This document shows positions 51,646-62,055 of a stretch of 64,000 bases of DNA, piece after piece. The position numbers and the translations under genes are program-made. Every line of letters begins with the position of its first letter. Position 1 is the first letter of the stretch. Origin of the DNA: Rhynchopus sp. YZ270_cl-10 (Eukaryota > Euglenozoa > Diplonemea > Diplonemida > Diplonemidae); NCBI GenBank assembly GCA_964035575.1, contig OZ037860.1, positions 706,689 through 770,688 on the forward strand, in the 5' to 3' direction. The notes beneath the pieces were generated by a model. It made no database searches. It saw only the letters and a list, made by a program, of their open reading frames with translations, and was not told the DNA's origin.

Positions 51646-52008
51646 TGGCAGATATAACATCATCTGCCCATTGATCTGGTAGTATTTATGGAAAGATGAT
51701 CACTGTTTCCCCATATGGTGGAGAGGACATACAAACAGATGGTCAGTCCGTTTGGTGCAAAAGGAGAACCGAACTTAGAACAAAAAATATAGAAACTTAA
51801 CACTCATCACACAAAAAAACCCCCCCATGGGAGAGGTTGTGAAACGCACACACGTAGACCTGTTTTGGTGAGGCGTGGCTCTGCAGCGCGGTTCGTCCCC
51901 AGAACCGCAAAGTGTGTTAAAAAAAATGCTTTGGTTCTATTTCCTCCTTCATGAGACGACAAAAATCAGGTTCCAATCCAACAAAAAGGGAGAGAACAAA
52001 AAAACAAA

Positions 52009-52085
52009 GTGAAGTTGATAGTGCAAACGCCTCTGGGACGCGGGCATTGACACTCCGCGGGTTATCGAACCCCGGAGTGTTGCAC
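52009..52085 (+). repeat. Family D element, sub-type 1 (near consensus)
   Basis: GTGAAGTTGATAGTGCAAAC, GCCTCTGGGACGCGGGCATT, then the CACTCCGCGGGTT / AACCCCGGAGTG hairpin. Confidence 0.75.
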
Positions 52086-52182
52086 ATAGGAGTGGTTTAC
52101 AGGGAAAACAAAACACTCGAAACGATACGGGAAAAAAAAACGAATTTATTACCACTCGTCAGGGAAAGTAGACTTTTTTTTT

Positions 52183-52219
52183 TAAAGATGATCCTGAACC
52201 TCACCTTAAAGCCACCTTA
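52183..52219 (+). repeat. Family A mini-element (diverged)
   Basis: AAAGATGATCCTGAACCTCA then CCTTAAAGCCACCTT. Confidence 0.45.
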
Positions 52220-52320
52220 AAAAGAGATTGTATTGTGTGCTATACCCCCTCCCCCTTCCCCCTATCCCCACCTATCCCCTCCCACCCTACACACTGTTGA
52301 ATCATTTTACTTTTAATTTG

Positions 52321-52372
52321 AAAAAAATTGTTGGAATAGTGTAGTTGCCACCTGTGCAAGCTTCACTGTCCT
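52321..52372 (+). repeat. Family C mini-element (shortened centre)
   Basis: AAAAAATTGTTGGAATAGTG, TAGTTGCCACCTGTGCAAGC and TTCACTGTCC. Confidence 0.6.
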
Positions 52373-52519
52373 GTTTTTTTTCAAAGCAGAAAATCTCAGG
52401 GATGAATTCCTCTCCACGCCAAAACAAAACAAAAAAAAAAATAAAGTGCCTCTCGGGAAGGTACTGACATTCAATGGGTTATCTGAGCTCCACTGTCCCT
52501 AAAGTCACTATTTTTGGAA

Positions 52520-54127
52520 TTATTTGAGGGACTCACGCACATCTTTGAGGTAAGTACTCCACGGAACTACTGGTTGATTTAAAAACTCTGCTGGGGTCAG
52601 CAGAGACCGCCACTGCGCAGAACCTGCAACACGCCCCGCCATGCCAAGACTTTGCAGAAGGGCAAGGGCACCAGCTACGTCGAAATCCACCTCAGTGTCA
52701 AACTCCCGCTTTAACAGAATTTCCGCCTCCCGATCGAGAACTTTTGGCGTCATATCCCCTTTCTCCCAGAGCAACCAATAGGCAAGAAGACACCCTTTCA
52801 CTTCCTGGTCCTTGACGGATTCATATAAACCTTGGGCAGCTGCTTTGCCCGCCGCAGACAGTTTGGTATCAAGATAACACTTCGCTGCGCTCTTATAATA
52901 ATCTACAGCCCCCATCCACCCCGTCAGAACCATGCAAATACGATAAATCAGAGTCGGAATAGAAGAAAGCAGCAGTAAAACGGTGGTAAGATTATCCCCA
53001 TTTGCTGCAAAGGAAAGCGCAGACACAAGGTCAATACATTCCCGCAGCAGCACCACACATAAAACGATTTCGATAACAATCATTAGGGTATCAAGGTTTG
53101 TCGTGGACAGCAGTTTTTCTGGCAACACCAAACACAGATCCCTACAGGGAAGCCTTGTGTACAGAGACAACGAAACGTCCTGCGGCATTTCTTGGATGTC
53201 ATATGTTAGTTGGTAGGTTTGCTGTTCTGTTTGGGTCGCAGAGGCTTTTTGGTCGGTCTGTCGGGTACTATTCGTGAAGGCGTTTATTAACGAGGAGAGC
53301 GTTGGTTTGCTTAGCAAAAATTGTTCTTTTACGGGTTCAGGGTAGATGACAAATAACTGTTCAAATGCGGTTTCTTTCACCTCAATTGGACGGAAGAAGT
53401 TCAGCAATGACACCCCCAACGCATCGCGAATATTCTGCACAGCAGGGCCCCTCCTCTTCTCAAAAATACAACCCGCTTCACCTCCCTTCGACGCAACCTC
53501 CTCCCGCTCCTCCTCCTCCTCCACCAAATCCATCAACCCCACACGGTGCAACACCCTCGCAACCCACCCCCCAATGATTTCCAACAGTGCATTACACTTC
53601 CCATACAGGAACATCCCCTTGGTCGTGATCTCTGTATACCCTGAGGTAAAGAGAAGGATTCTGTTGCAGTATAGGGGAACCGGGTGGGGGTGGAAGAGGG
53701 GGTGCTTTGAAAGCACCCTTTGGAGGGTAGGGTGCGGCTTGGTCAGGTCTAGGCCTAGGTCTGCGTGGAGGGCTCGGCTGAAGTTGGTGGAGTGGACACC
53801 ATAGAGAAAGACGTTTTCCTCGAGGGGGCGGTACTTCGCCAATGCAAGAAGCTTGAGAAGCGAGCGGAGTGCTGCATCGTTGCGTCGCCGTTGTGCTTCG
53901 GTATCACCTTTCTCTCCCCATAGCTCGCCTTCGTGCACCATGGCGCGGACATCTTCTTGGGCTTTAAAGTAAGTATAATTGACCACCTTCACCACAGCCT
54001 GCGACATCTCCAAAAACGCTGGACGTGACCACTGCGCTGTCAACTCCGCTAGCCGTTCTGACAACGCAACGCGCCCAACGGAGATGCTCTCGGTAGGCGC
54101 CATCCCCTCCAGATGACGGGGTGCCAT
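52520..54127 (-). CDS. DUF3754 / TMEM143-like membrane protein
   Basis: Single exon of 535 residues from the ATG at 54127. The match to the DUF3754 family rests on the ordered blocks YRPLEENVFLYGVHSTNFSR, a FFRPIEVKETAFEQLFVIYP segment, SLSLYTRLPCRDLCLVLPEK (the family's KLFRDIPxADLEMLFP-type motif), then two or three hydrophobic segments around 355-420. The C-terminal part is SVKDQEVKGCLLAYWLLWEK followed by DTEVDFDVAGALALLQSLGM, the family's winged-helix-like tail. Members are integral membrane proteins, often organellar, of unknown function. No obvious signal peptide is present. An acidic insert (EEEEEREEVASKGG) sits near residue 215. Upstream, a family D element lies within ~80 bp of the start codon. 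Confidence 0.8.
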   Translation of the reverse strand: MAPRHLEGMAPTESISVGRVALSERLAELTAQWSRPAFLEMSQAVVKVVNYTYFKAQEDVRAMVHEGELWGEKGDTEAQRRRNDAALRSLLKLLALAKYRPLEENVFLYGVHSTNFSRALHADLGLDLTKPHPTLQRVLSKHPLFHPHPVPLYCNRILLFTSGYTEITTKGMFLYGKCNALLEIIGGWVARVLHRVGLMDLVEEEEEREEVASKGGEAGCIFEKRRGPAVQNIRDALGVSLLNFFRPIEVKETAFEQLFVIYPEPVKEQFLLSKPTLSSLINAFTNSTRQTDQKASATQTEQQTYQLTYDIQEMPQDVSLSLYTRLPCRDLCLVLPEKLLSTTNLDTLMIVIEIVLCVVLLRECIDLVSALSFAANGDNLTTVLLLLSSIPTLIYRICMVLTGWMGAVDYYKSAAKCYLDTKLSAAGKAAAQGLYESVKDQEVKGCLLAYWLLWEKGDMTPKVLDREAEILLKREFDTEVDFDVAGALALLQSLGMAGRVAGSAQWRSLLTPAEFLNQPVVPWSTYLKDVRESLK

Positions 54128-54577
54128 TGTGCACTACCAATCGGTGTGATGGGGTGGGGACGCCCTGGAGTGTTGTGTAAATAGGCAAACAAAATAGGGA
54201 GAAATAGTTGATAATGCAAAGCCCCCTTCTGGTACATCAGGGGGTGTGGGGATGGGTTATCGAACCCCCAGAGTGTTGTATTAGAGTTTGCTCACTGCAA
54301 AACTGTCATTTCCCCGAACTTCAGGGGGAGTGGAGGGGTGATCACATAATGTAAAGATTCAAGAAAAAAAGTGGTCGTAACTGTCAGCGTCTGAACCCAA
54401 CATCGACGATTGGGAGAGGGGAAAGACGGTAAAATGATTTTTGGGGAGGGATACGTTTTTTTGAGTCAACTGTGAACTATCTATTCTAATTGCGTCGAAG
54501 GACGCTTCTAGTGGGGTTGAATATCCGTTTTTTTTTTTAGGGGGAATCCCTAATGGGCTTGTGTGTAGAGGGTCTAT
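54128..54577. other. Intergenic region with a family D copy
   Basis: Only the family D element at 54205-54290 is recognised. The rest is unassigned and probably covers the CCDC112-like 3' untranslated region. Confidence 0.65.
54205..54290 (+). repeat. Family D element (diverged)
   Basis: AGTTGATAATGCAAAGCCCC, then GGGTTATCGAACCCCCAGAG and TGTTGTATTAG. The outer CACTCCG stem has been lost while the inner GGGTT/AACCC hairpin is kept. Confidence 0.6.
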
Positions 54578-56696
54578 TCACGAACGTCGTGCGCACCACG
54601 CAGGCACGGCTCTGCCTGTAAAACGCAGGGGAGCAGGGGAGAGGTAGCGCTGTCCACGTGTGAGGATGTCGTCTCCGTGCATCTCCTCAGGGTCATCTAC
54701 AGCGCTGGCTGCACTGCGCATCTGCGAGGTTGCAGTGTGCTGTGTGAGACGATCGAAGCTTCGTGGTGTCGCACGCTGTTGAGTGTCAAGACAATTAAGA
54801 TAAAAAGAGACCATTTTTTGAGTAGAAAATTGTGCAAAAAAAATGCCTTCACCGTACATCACGACGCAGAGAGTGTCTCAACTCTGTAGGTTGCTACACA
54901 AACCCCAGAGAGCACTTCATTGTCAAGAACGAAGGATATTTTGAGTCACAAATAGAGTGTGTCGTCCTAAATCCAAAACCGCCAGATGGGTGCAAAATAG
55001 TTGTAGATATTCGCTTGAAAAACATCGTTCATCCTTTACTCTAGGACGTTTAAAATCAAAGGATTGCACAAAAAAACATAGAGAAGAGTCATGAGGTAAT
55101 GTAAAGGGAAAAGGTTGGGAGTTTTGGGAATACCCTGGAGCTTGCAATCTGCTCGGCTTGTTCTTTTTGGCGGAGACGCATCTCGGTTAGTTTGCGCTGT
55201 GGTATTGTGTGTTGTTTTAAAAACGCAACAAAAAATCGTGAACACATGATTAGATTCTATGTCAGCCCGAAATATTAAACAAAAAAAAAATTGTCAGATT
55301 ATAGACTATCACCAGAGAGTGGCCACGGTTTTTCTTCACAGTATCCTTGTCGTTGAACGAAAAAAGAGATTTTTAATGGGATCATACATCCGGGTCCTTG
55401 CTCAGAACAGCCTCCCTGCGGCGTTTGATAAGCTCCGCATCCCTTGCCTGGAGGCGGATGAGGTCCGCTGAGCGTGCAGCAGAGGCACTGCGGACGGCCT
55501 TCTCCTTCTTGTGTTTTTCATCCCGCTCCTTTTCTGCCTTCTCTGAGCTTACCTGTAGATAATGGTTTTTTTTTCCCCCCTTTCCACCTCATGAAGAAAT
55601 AGAAAACTAATCATACCTTGAGGCGGTACTCCGCGACCTGCGCTTTGACAGCATCGCGCTTTGCACGCTCTTCGTTGTTCCTTTGTTGGCGGAGCTGTGC
55701 TGCAGTACGGTCTTGCTGTGCTGCGGCGTTGGAGCGTTGCGCCTTGCTCTCTTTCCAGGCGAGGATTGCGTGGGAGGTGTGTTCACGCCGTGCGCTGTGT
55801 GCACGCTGCTGACGTTGTTTGCGTTGTGCTGCGAGCGAGGCCTCCCTTTCTTCTCTTCTCTGCGACACAGCCTCCGCATTGAGAGTGTCCACCGCACGCA
55901 TGCGCTGCCACTCCGCTATGGCCATCCGCTTCTCCTGCAACAACTCTTCATGCCTTGCATGCCATCTGCAGTGCTCCACTACCTCCCCCTCCTCCCTCCC
56001 AAGCAACACACACAACCTCTGCGTCGCCAGTTCCACCTTCCGCACCTCCCCCACCACACGCAAGAACACCCCATGGTCCTCCTCACCCCAACCCCCCGCC
56101 TTCCCATACTGCTCCACAAACCGTTGATACTTCATCACCTCAATAGGCGCCCCATCCTTTTGCCTCTCAACCTCAACAGAAGAACTCCGACGGGATCGAG
56201 GAGAAGGAAGACTAGCAGGAGATTGACTGCGTCTAGTGGAGACCCCCCCGCGGACGCCTAGAATGGCTTCGGTGTCGGCTTGGAGCGAGACATCAAGAGA
56301 AGCGGCTTCTGCAGCAAGGAGTTGGAGTTGGTGTGCATGGTGTTGTTTTTCTTGCATAATTCTGCTGTCCAGGTCGGTAAGTGATTGGCGTGCGTCATCA
56401 AGCCATTTTGAAGCAGGCTGCGCCCGTTGTGTAAGCAGACCGTGCACCCGGCGTACCTCTTTCGCCACCTTCCCACGCCGTTCAGCACAACCACTCATCT
56501 CTTGACGGAAGTTTGCATCTGTCACGTAGGCCTCCCGAAACCCTTCGTGCATCTCCGCAGCAACGCTTATGACCCGATCAGCATGCGCGTCAACATCTCT
56601 CTGGCACGCAGTATGCCGTGTCCGTAGCACCCCTGCAGTGTCGATCCATTTAAGTGAATCGGCCCGTCGATCTACACGACGTTGTGTATCCGTCAT
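54578..56696 (-). CDS. CCDC112-like coiled-coil (centriole/cilium) protein
   Basis: Four exons (56696-55617, 55552-55388, 55196-55134, 54775-54578) are joined by phase-0 introns of 64, 191 and 358 nt; the product is 501 residues, close to human CCDC112. The diagnostic part is the FVEQYGKAGGWGEEDHGVFL block at 193-212, matching the GGW-DH-FL motif of CCDC112/CCDC148 proteins. It is followed by a helical domain (HARHEELLQEKRMAIAEWQR), a WKESKAQR block and long Arg/Gln/Glu-rich helices. Exon 4 supplies the typical end, RATPRSFDRL, a variable stretch, then FTGRAVPAWC. CCDC112 is a centriolar-satellite/ciliary protein in animals, so a basal-body role is inferred. Intron 3 contains the tail of a family D element (CCCCAGAGAGCACTTCATTG at 54901-54920). 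Confidence 0.85.
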
Positions 56697-56987
56697 TTCT
56701 TTTGTTAACTCCCTGTGATTATTTGCAATGAGGCAGGGGAGGGGGCATGGTATTCATGTTGCTTGGCGATGTTTGGCGGGAGTTGCTACCAAAACCAGGT
56801 GGATATCTCATAATTTTGCAAACAAAAAAAATAATGCGAATTTGCAAGACATTATCGAGTCGAGATTATTCCAGATTTGAGGGAAAATCCCCCCACGATG
56901 CCAGAATAAGCAAAAAAGACGAGATCGCGAAGAGGGGGAGGAGGAGAAGGAGAAGCACTGAGAGAAAGAAAACCCTTTTTTTTGTTT

Positions 56988-57030
56988 TTGAAAACTTGCT
57001 TAGTGGGCATCGAAGGATGCCCCCCACTAT
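56988..57030 (+). repeat. Family B relative with altered centre
   Basis: GAAAACTTGCTTAGTGGGCA, TCGAAGGATGCCCCCCACTA. The stem is now TAGTGGGCATC/GATGCCCCCCACTA, a longer hairpin than usual. Confidence 0.5.
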
Positions 57031-57411
57031 AGTATTCGTCTATGTCATGCCAGAGGGGGTTTTTCGCGTTGAGTGTGGGGGGTATGGGGCTGGGTGGCAT
57101 GGTTGTCTAAGCTCTAGATTCGCCGAGGGGCAAAAAAATAAAAAGTGAAGCAGTGCACCATTTGGGTGTATGTGTACACCAAAAATATGGGGGGGGGGGG
57201 TATTTTGTGAGATCATGTGTGCGTAGCAGACACAGGAACACAGGGTTTTCAGTTTTCAAGAAAAAAAAAAATGCAAGAGGACTAAGATTGGCTTAGTCCA
57301 CTTTTCTGATTTTCCAAAAAGTCGGTCTGACTCGGCTGGACTACTATCTATGTTAGTCGTCTTCAAAAAAACACACAGATGGGGCTAAAATGAGGTAGCG
57401 ATAGCATAAAA

Positions 57412-57462
57412 AGAGTGAAGTTGATAGTGCAAACGCCTCTGGGATTCATTGACACTCCGCAG
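57412..57462 (+). repeat. Family D element, left half
   Basis: AGTGAAGTTGATAGTGCAAA, CGCCTCTGGGATTCATTGAC, ACTCCGCAGG. The right half is missing. Confidence 0.6.
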
Positions 57463-57488
57463 GTCGGGGGGGGGGGGAAGAAAAAGAA

Positions 57489-60317
57489 TCATTTGACCGA
57501 CCGTTTCATCTTCGGGGCTTCGAAGTCCCCCCTGAGCAACGCTATGTCTTTGTTTGTCTGCACCACCTCGTTAAAGACACGGCATAATGCGCTTGATACC
57601 TGCCTATGCTGTTGGGCGCCCTCCGCGAGCCGCTGTAATGATATATTTTTTTGTTGTGTCGACAATGACCTGCTAGTGCAGGATCTGTACTCAATGTCGC
57701 CCGAAGGCTATTGTACTTAAAAGATATAGACGGAGGTCGTCCTCAAGAAAGTCGCTTTTATTTGTTGTTTATGCATTCGAGTGCGGTGGTATACACAAAA
57801 GTTGCATCATCAAAGCTTGGGGGATGAGGGAAGTTGGGGGGGTTTTTTTTTTGATAAATTGTTGGAGTAGTGTAGTTGCCTCGGTTGTGTTGCCACAGTT
57901 GTGCAATCTCTACTGTCTTTTTTTTTGGGACAATGCAAATCACATTCATACCTTGCGCTCCTGCTCTAAGACCTTCGTCGCTTGTAACTCTTCGAGGTCT
58001 GACCCTGATACAGAGTCGCCACCTAGGCCTGGCTGGAAGGTGAAGGCTGGGTCCTGGCTCTCAGAGACTTCCTCCTGCTCTTCCTCTTCCTGTTCCCTGC
58101 CCATGCCCAGTGTGGCAGTTGATATCCCGGAGACGTTAAGGCTCAGTGCAGGGATCTGTGGTCGTGGTGCTGGGGGTTGCTGGGTTGGGATCATGCTGTG
58201 GGTGTGGTTGTTGTGTTGGCTTGCGTCAGAGAAAGGAAGGCTGTCAAGGCGGCTGGTCTGCAGGTGGCGCACCTCAGCTTCCAGTGTGGCGAAGTGTTCC
58301 TTATGCTGCTCGGCCTTGGCTTCCAGACGGATGTTTCGGGTCTGCAGATCATTGCAAGACTGTTCATACTTCGTGCACTGCTGTTCCGCAACCTCGCGAT
58401 GTGCGTCCGACTCATCCAGACGGCGCTGCATGTCGTGGACAGCGTTGCGTGCACTGCGTGCCTCTTCTTCAAGCGCAGCGCACCTCTTGGCGTGCTTGGC
58501 ACGCTCTGACTCGGCGCTTTCGAGGACACCGCGGAGCCGGGATTCAAGGCTGAAGATCTCTTCTTGAAGGGTGTCCGCTTTGGAGGAAAAGGTAGTGACC
58601 TTCTCGTGTGCGTCTGCCCGTGTGGCCTCGAGGTGTGCGACCCTTTCTTTGTGCTGTGCTACAGCTTCCTCTGCCCGGTGTGCCAGGGACAGCGCTTCGT
58701 CGCGTGCCTGTTCCGCACTGCGTACCCGCTCCTCGTTGACCTGAGCAGCATGTGACAACTCCTCAGACTGACTCCGAAGAACGTGTAGATCCGTCTCAAG
58801 TGTGGTCGACTCGGATTTGTATTGCGTCAGCAGGCTTGACGTCCTCAGGCATTCATGGTTTTTGCGTTCTGCAGTTTCAGTGGCCTTGTCGAGTTCTGTC
58901 TTGAGGGTGAGGGCGTGGGCCTTATGCTTGGCGGCCTTCTTCTTGAGAACCTCTGCGTTGCGTGTCGCTTCTTCGAGGAGGGTGTGGAGTTCGCCGTTCT
59001 TTGCGGCGAGCGTGGCGTGCTTGGCGCGGTCGGCCTCAGCAGCTTGCTGCGACTGCTGGGCGTTGTTGCGTGCGTCCTCTGCACACTGCACTGCATGGCC
59101 TCTCTCCTGCTCCATGCGCTCCACACTGTGCTGCAGATCCTTCACACGACGCTCCAGCACAGCCACCTCCTTCGCAGTGGTCTCCTTCTGGGTGTTGCCC
59201 GCAGCCACTTCACGCTTCACCGTCTCAGCACCCTGTGCACACTTCGCCTGCAGCAACGCAGCTCTGTTTTTCTCAAGCTTCAACTTAGCCTCTGCATCGT
59301 GTGCCCTCGCCTGCACCTCCTGCAGCTCAGCCTGTGAACGCTCCAGCTTTTTTGCAAACTCAGCTTTCTTCAACTCCATCTCAGTAGAAAGGTCTCGGGT
59401 GCGCGTCTTTAGCTTTGCGAACTGCATTTCTGTGTTGGTGCTGGTGGTGATGCGGCTGTGGAGCTCGGACTCAAGGCGATGCAGCTTCTCTTCGAGGCTG
59501 TATTTCTCCTGGGCTTCGACGCGCAGTCTGGTGCACTCTGCGGTCTTCTCTTTGAGGCTGGTGGAGACGGTCTCGAGGCGGTGTGCGTGGTTGCTCTTGT
59601 CGAGGGTCTCCTGCTTGAGTTGCAGCTGTGTTTCCTCAAAGAGGTGTTGGTAGCGCAGGCGGTCTGCGTTGGCCTGCTTGAGCTGCATGGTGAGGTGCTC
59701 CTCGCCTGCCTGCAGCACCGTGCTCAGTTGTGGCGCCACGTGTCCCATGCGCACGGCAGTCGCATTCATGAGACGCTGCCACTCATGCCCTTCCGCTGTC
59801 TGCAGCTGCACGCCTTCCCCTGAAGTGTCGCCGTTCGCATGGATGTCCTTTGCTGTGGTGTGAGTGCTCGCATTATACACATCACGCTGTTTGCCATGTC
59901 CGTGCTGTTGTTGTTGTTGCTGTTGTGGTCTGCTTTGTTGCCGTCTGCTCTGCGGTGTCGGTGGGCTCACAGATCGGGTCCGTGCCTCTCTCACTGGTGG
60001 CCCCTTTGAGAGCTTTCGCTTGTCGGTGCGGGTCGGAACCCGGAAGGTGCAGACACTGTTTATTTTTTAGATTTTTTTTTTTGGAAAACATTCAAAGGGA
60101 AAGCTTGATGCACCGGACCACCCTCAGGGCGGGTAATAAAAGCGCAACATATGGGGGGGATAATGGGCACGTTGGAGACACACCTTTCCCCAATGGTTGC
60201 AAGGTCATCAGTCCCGCAGCTGTCGTCGCCGTCCAGTTTCTCCATGGCGCTCCCTATTGCAGCTAGCTCCCGCGCGCGTTCGGAGCGTGTGTAAGATCTC
60301 TCTCGTTCTGGGTACAT
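57489..60317 (-). CDS. Long coiled-coil protein, 793 residues
   Basis: Three exons: 60317-60184, 60055-57952 and 57632-57489. Intron 1 is 128 nt (GTGTGT...CAG, phase 2), and intron 2 is 319 nt (GTATGA...ACAG, phase 0). The N-terminal ~120 residues are basic and Gln/Ser-rich (a QQQQQQQ run in exon 2). Residues ~150-660 form one long coiled coil. A disordered acidic stretch (EEEEQEEVSESQ) precedes the last exon, which adds a short helix (RLAEGAQQHRQVSSALCRVF, then NEVVQTNKDIALLRGDFEAP). No named domain was recognised. Such architecture fits a structural protein of the cytoskeleton, basal body or Golgi, but coiled coils do not allow a specific claim. Intron 2 contains a family C element (57852-57917) and a block shared with 60600-60710. 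If intron 2 were retained the protein would end two residues after ERK. Confidence 0.82.
57648..57745 (+). repeat. Family I repeat, copy 1 (inside an intron)
   Basis: TTGTTGTGTCGACAATGACC, then GATCTGTACTCAATGTCGCC and CGAAGGCTATTGTACTTA. The same order of blocks occurs at 60598-60710. It overlaps the acceptor side of the coiled-coil gene's second intron. Confidence 0.65.
57852..57917 (+). repeat. Family C mini-element inside an intron
   Basis: GATAAATTGTTGGAGTAGTG, TAGTTGCCTCGGTTGTGTTG, CCACAGTTGTGCAATCTC and TACTGTC. It lies between the donor at 57951 and the acceptor at 57633 of the coiled-coil gene, in antisense. Confidence 0.75.
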
Positions 60318-60597
60318 TGTTCCCCTGAGGGCTTTTGTTGCGATTTTTTTGTGTACTTTTTTTTTTGCCACAATTCTCGTCAAAAATGAATCGAGAAAGA
60401 GGAGGCGTTTTTCTGGATAGGTAGTTGGGAGAAAAGGAGAGGGAATTAAAAGGGATAAGGACAGTCCGGCCCACTAAGTGTAGCTTTTTGGACAGTATGG
60501 GTCCAACACGTTTTGATAAAGACAGTTCAAACCCAGGAAGCGGTAGTGGGATCACCACTGCCTGGGTCGTGCCATCCAAATGAGAGCTGATGTTGCG

Positions 60598-60710
60598 TTT
60601 TGTTGTGTCGACAATCGCCTGAAGACATGCTTGGGGAACCCAGGGTCTGTACTCAATGTTAGCCGAAGCCTTTTGTACTACGGATGGTATAGACAACGTC
60701 AGTCATCCTG
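60598..60710 (+). repeat. Family I repeat, copy 2
   Basis: TTTGTTGTGTCGACAATCGC, then GGGTCTGTACTCAATGTTAG and CCGAAGCCTTTTGTACTA. Direct relative of 57648-57745, ~2.95 kb apart. Confidence 0.65.
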
Positions 60711-60954
60711 AACCCTTGCAGCTTTTTTTATGAAAAACCCCTTTTACCAAGCAAAGTTTCTCACACTCCGATACTTCTTTGTTGCAAGGGCGTTGTTTGT
60801 AGGTGTAGGGGAACGTTTTTTAGGCAGCGTGGTAAAAAATGAACTGCGATAGATAGGAAAATACGTGAGTGAGTGGGGTACAACCTTTCTTTTTCCCTCT
60901 TTCTTGCTCTCCGCTCCAAAAAAAAAAGGGAAAAACAAAACAAAAAAAAAAGGA

Positions 60955-60998
60955 GGTGAAGCGGACAGCACAAACGCCTCGCTGGACGTAGGCACTAC
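60955..60998 (+). repeat. Family D fragment
   Basis: GTGAAGCGGACAGCACAAAC, GCCTCGCTGGACGTAGGCAC. First hairpin only. Confidence 0.55.
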
Positions 60999-61875
60999 TT
61001 TTTTTTTGCACTTCAAAAAAAAGGGGGGGGTTTTTTTTTTGATATCGAAAGAAGTGACGTGACGTGGTTGGGGTAGGTGCGAAATACAAAAAAAGACGAA
61101 AATGGTCAAAAAAAAGTGGGGGGTAAAAAAATCCGCCTCTCCCATAATCACTCTATTCAATCGAAAAAAAGGGGGGTACAAAAAAGGAGACACTAACTAC
61201 TGGGGAATAAACAGTGGGGGGTTGAAAAGGCAACAAAATAGACAAAAACTGCAGGGGGGGATAGGGCGAAAAAAACAAAAAAAAAGGAAGGAAGATATGA
61301 ATCATGAACCATACCATATGGGCAAGGAACATGGAGAGATGGGTGGACAAACACATCACACACATCTTTATTTGTTTGGAGTTGCAAAATCCTGACCTAC
61401 ATCTGACAGCGAATCAACATTTTTTTTTTTTTTGTGTGGGGGGAAAAAAGACGGCTGTAGTTCATAGTACAATAAATGAAAAAACGTGATTCGCAAAAAA
61501 AAAAAGGTCAGTCATAAGTTAATTCAAATCTCATGAGATCTTATTTTTTTTAAAAATCAGCATAACATTGTAAAACCGTAGCATAAATTACCCTCCAATT
61601 TTAAAGAGCGATAAAAAAAAAAGGTGAATGTCGTCTTATTCAATACCTTGGTTTCCCCTCATCCCTAGAGGAATGTAGGGTCACTGGGCTGATAACGTTG
61701 CGACAAATAAGTGAGATGTTAATATTGAGTGGCAGATTGTACAAAGATACAAATACAACAAAATGGGGGGTGGGTGTAATACGCTGTCTTGTGTTATCGA
61801 AAGACATAAAAACCATCGAATAGCAAATAGCTCACATTAGGTTTGTTTTTTTTTTTGTGTGGTTTGTGTGTCGTT

Positions 61876-61922
61876 TGAAAACTTGGTTGTATTTGTGTAA
61901 CCCGAAAGATGAGCTCCACTCA
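61876..61922 (+). repeat. Family B mini-element
   Basis: GAAAACTTGGTTGTATTTGT, GTAACCCGAAAGATGAG and CTCCACT. The copy is slightly shortened in the centre. Confidence 0.65.
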
Positions 61923-62055
61923 CCATTTTTTTTTAAAAATAATATGAAGACAGTTCCTGTCATTTCCATCTTCAGACACGAGAAGGTGTTTATGTTATGT
62001 ATTGTTTTTTTTTTTTTTTTGGTCTATATTTAGGTATGCACGGTGGCCCAGCAGA

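Larger units (their letters stand above)
51074..52519. other. Intergenic region with family A, C and D elements
   Basis: No gene is seen. It contains a family A variant (51498-51530), family D copies (51557-51645 and 52009-52085), another family A (52183-52219) and a family C (52321-52372). Confidence 0.7.
56697..57488. other. Intergenic region with family B and D fragments
   Basis: No gene. It contains a family B relative at 56988-57030 and a family D left half at 57412-57462, which ends close to the next gene's stop codon. Confidence 0.65.

Noticed and set aside
60208-60696. 162-codon minus-strand frame overlapping the first exon of the coiled-coil gene
   Set aside because: It begins in a family I repeat and runs through the exon in another frame; the spliced coiled-coil model explains the region better.
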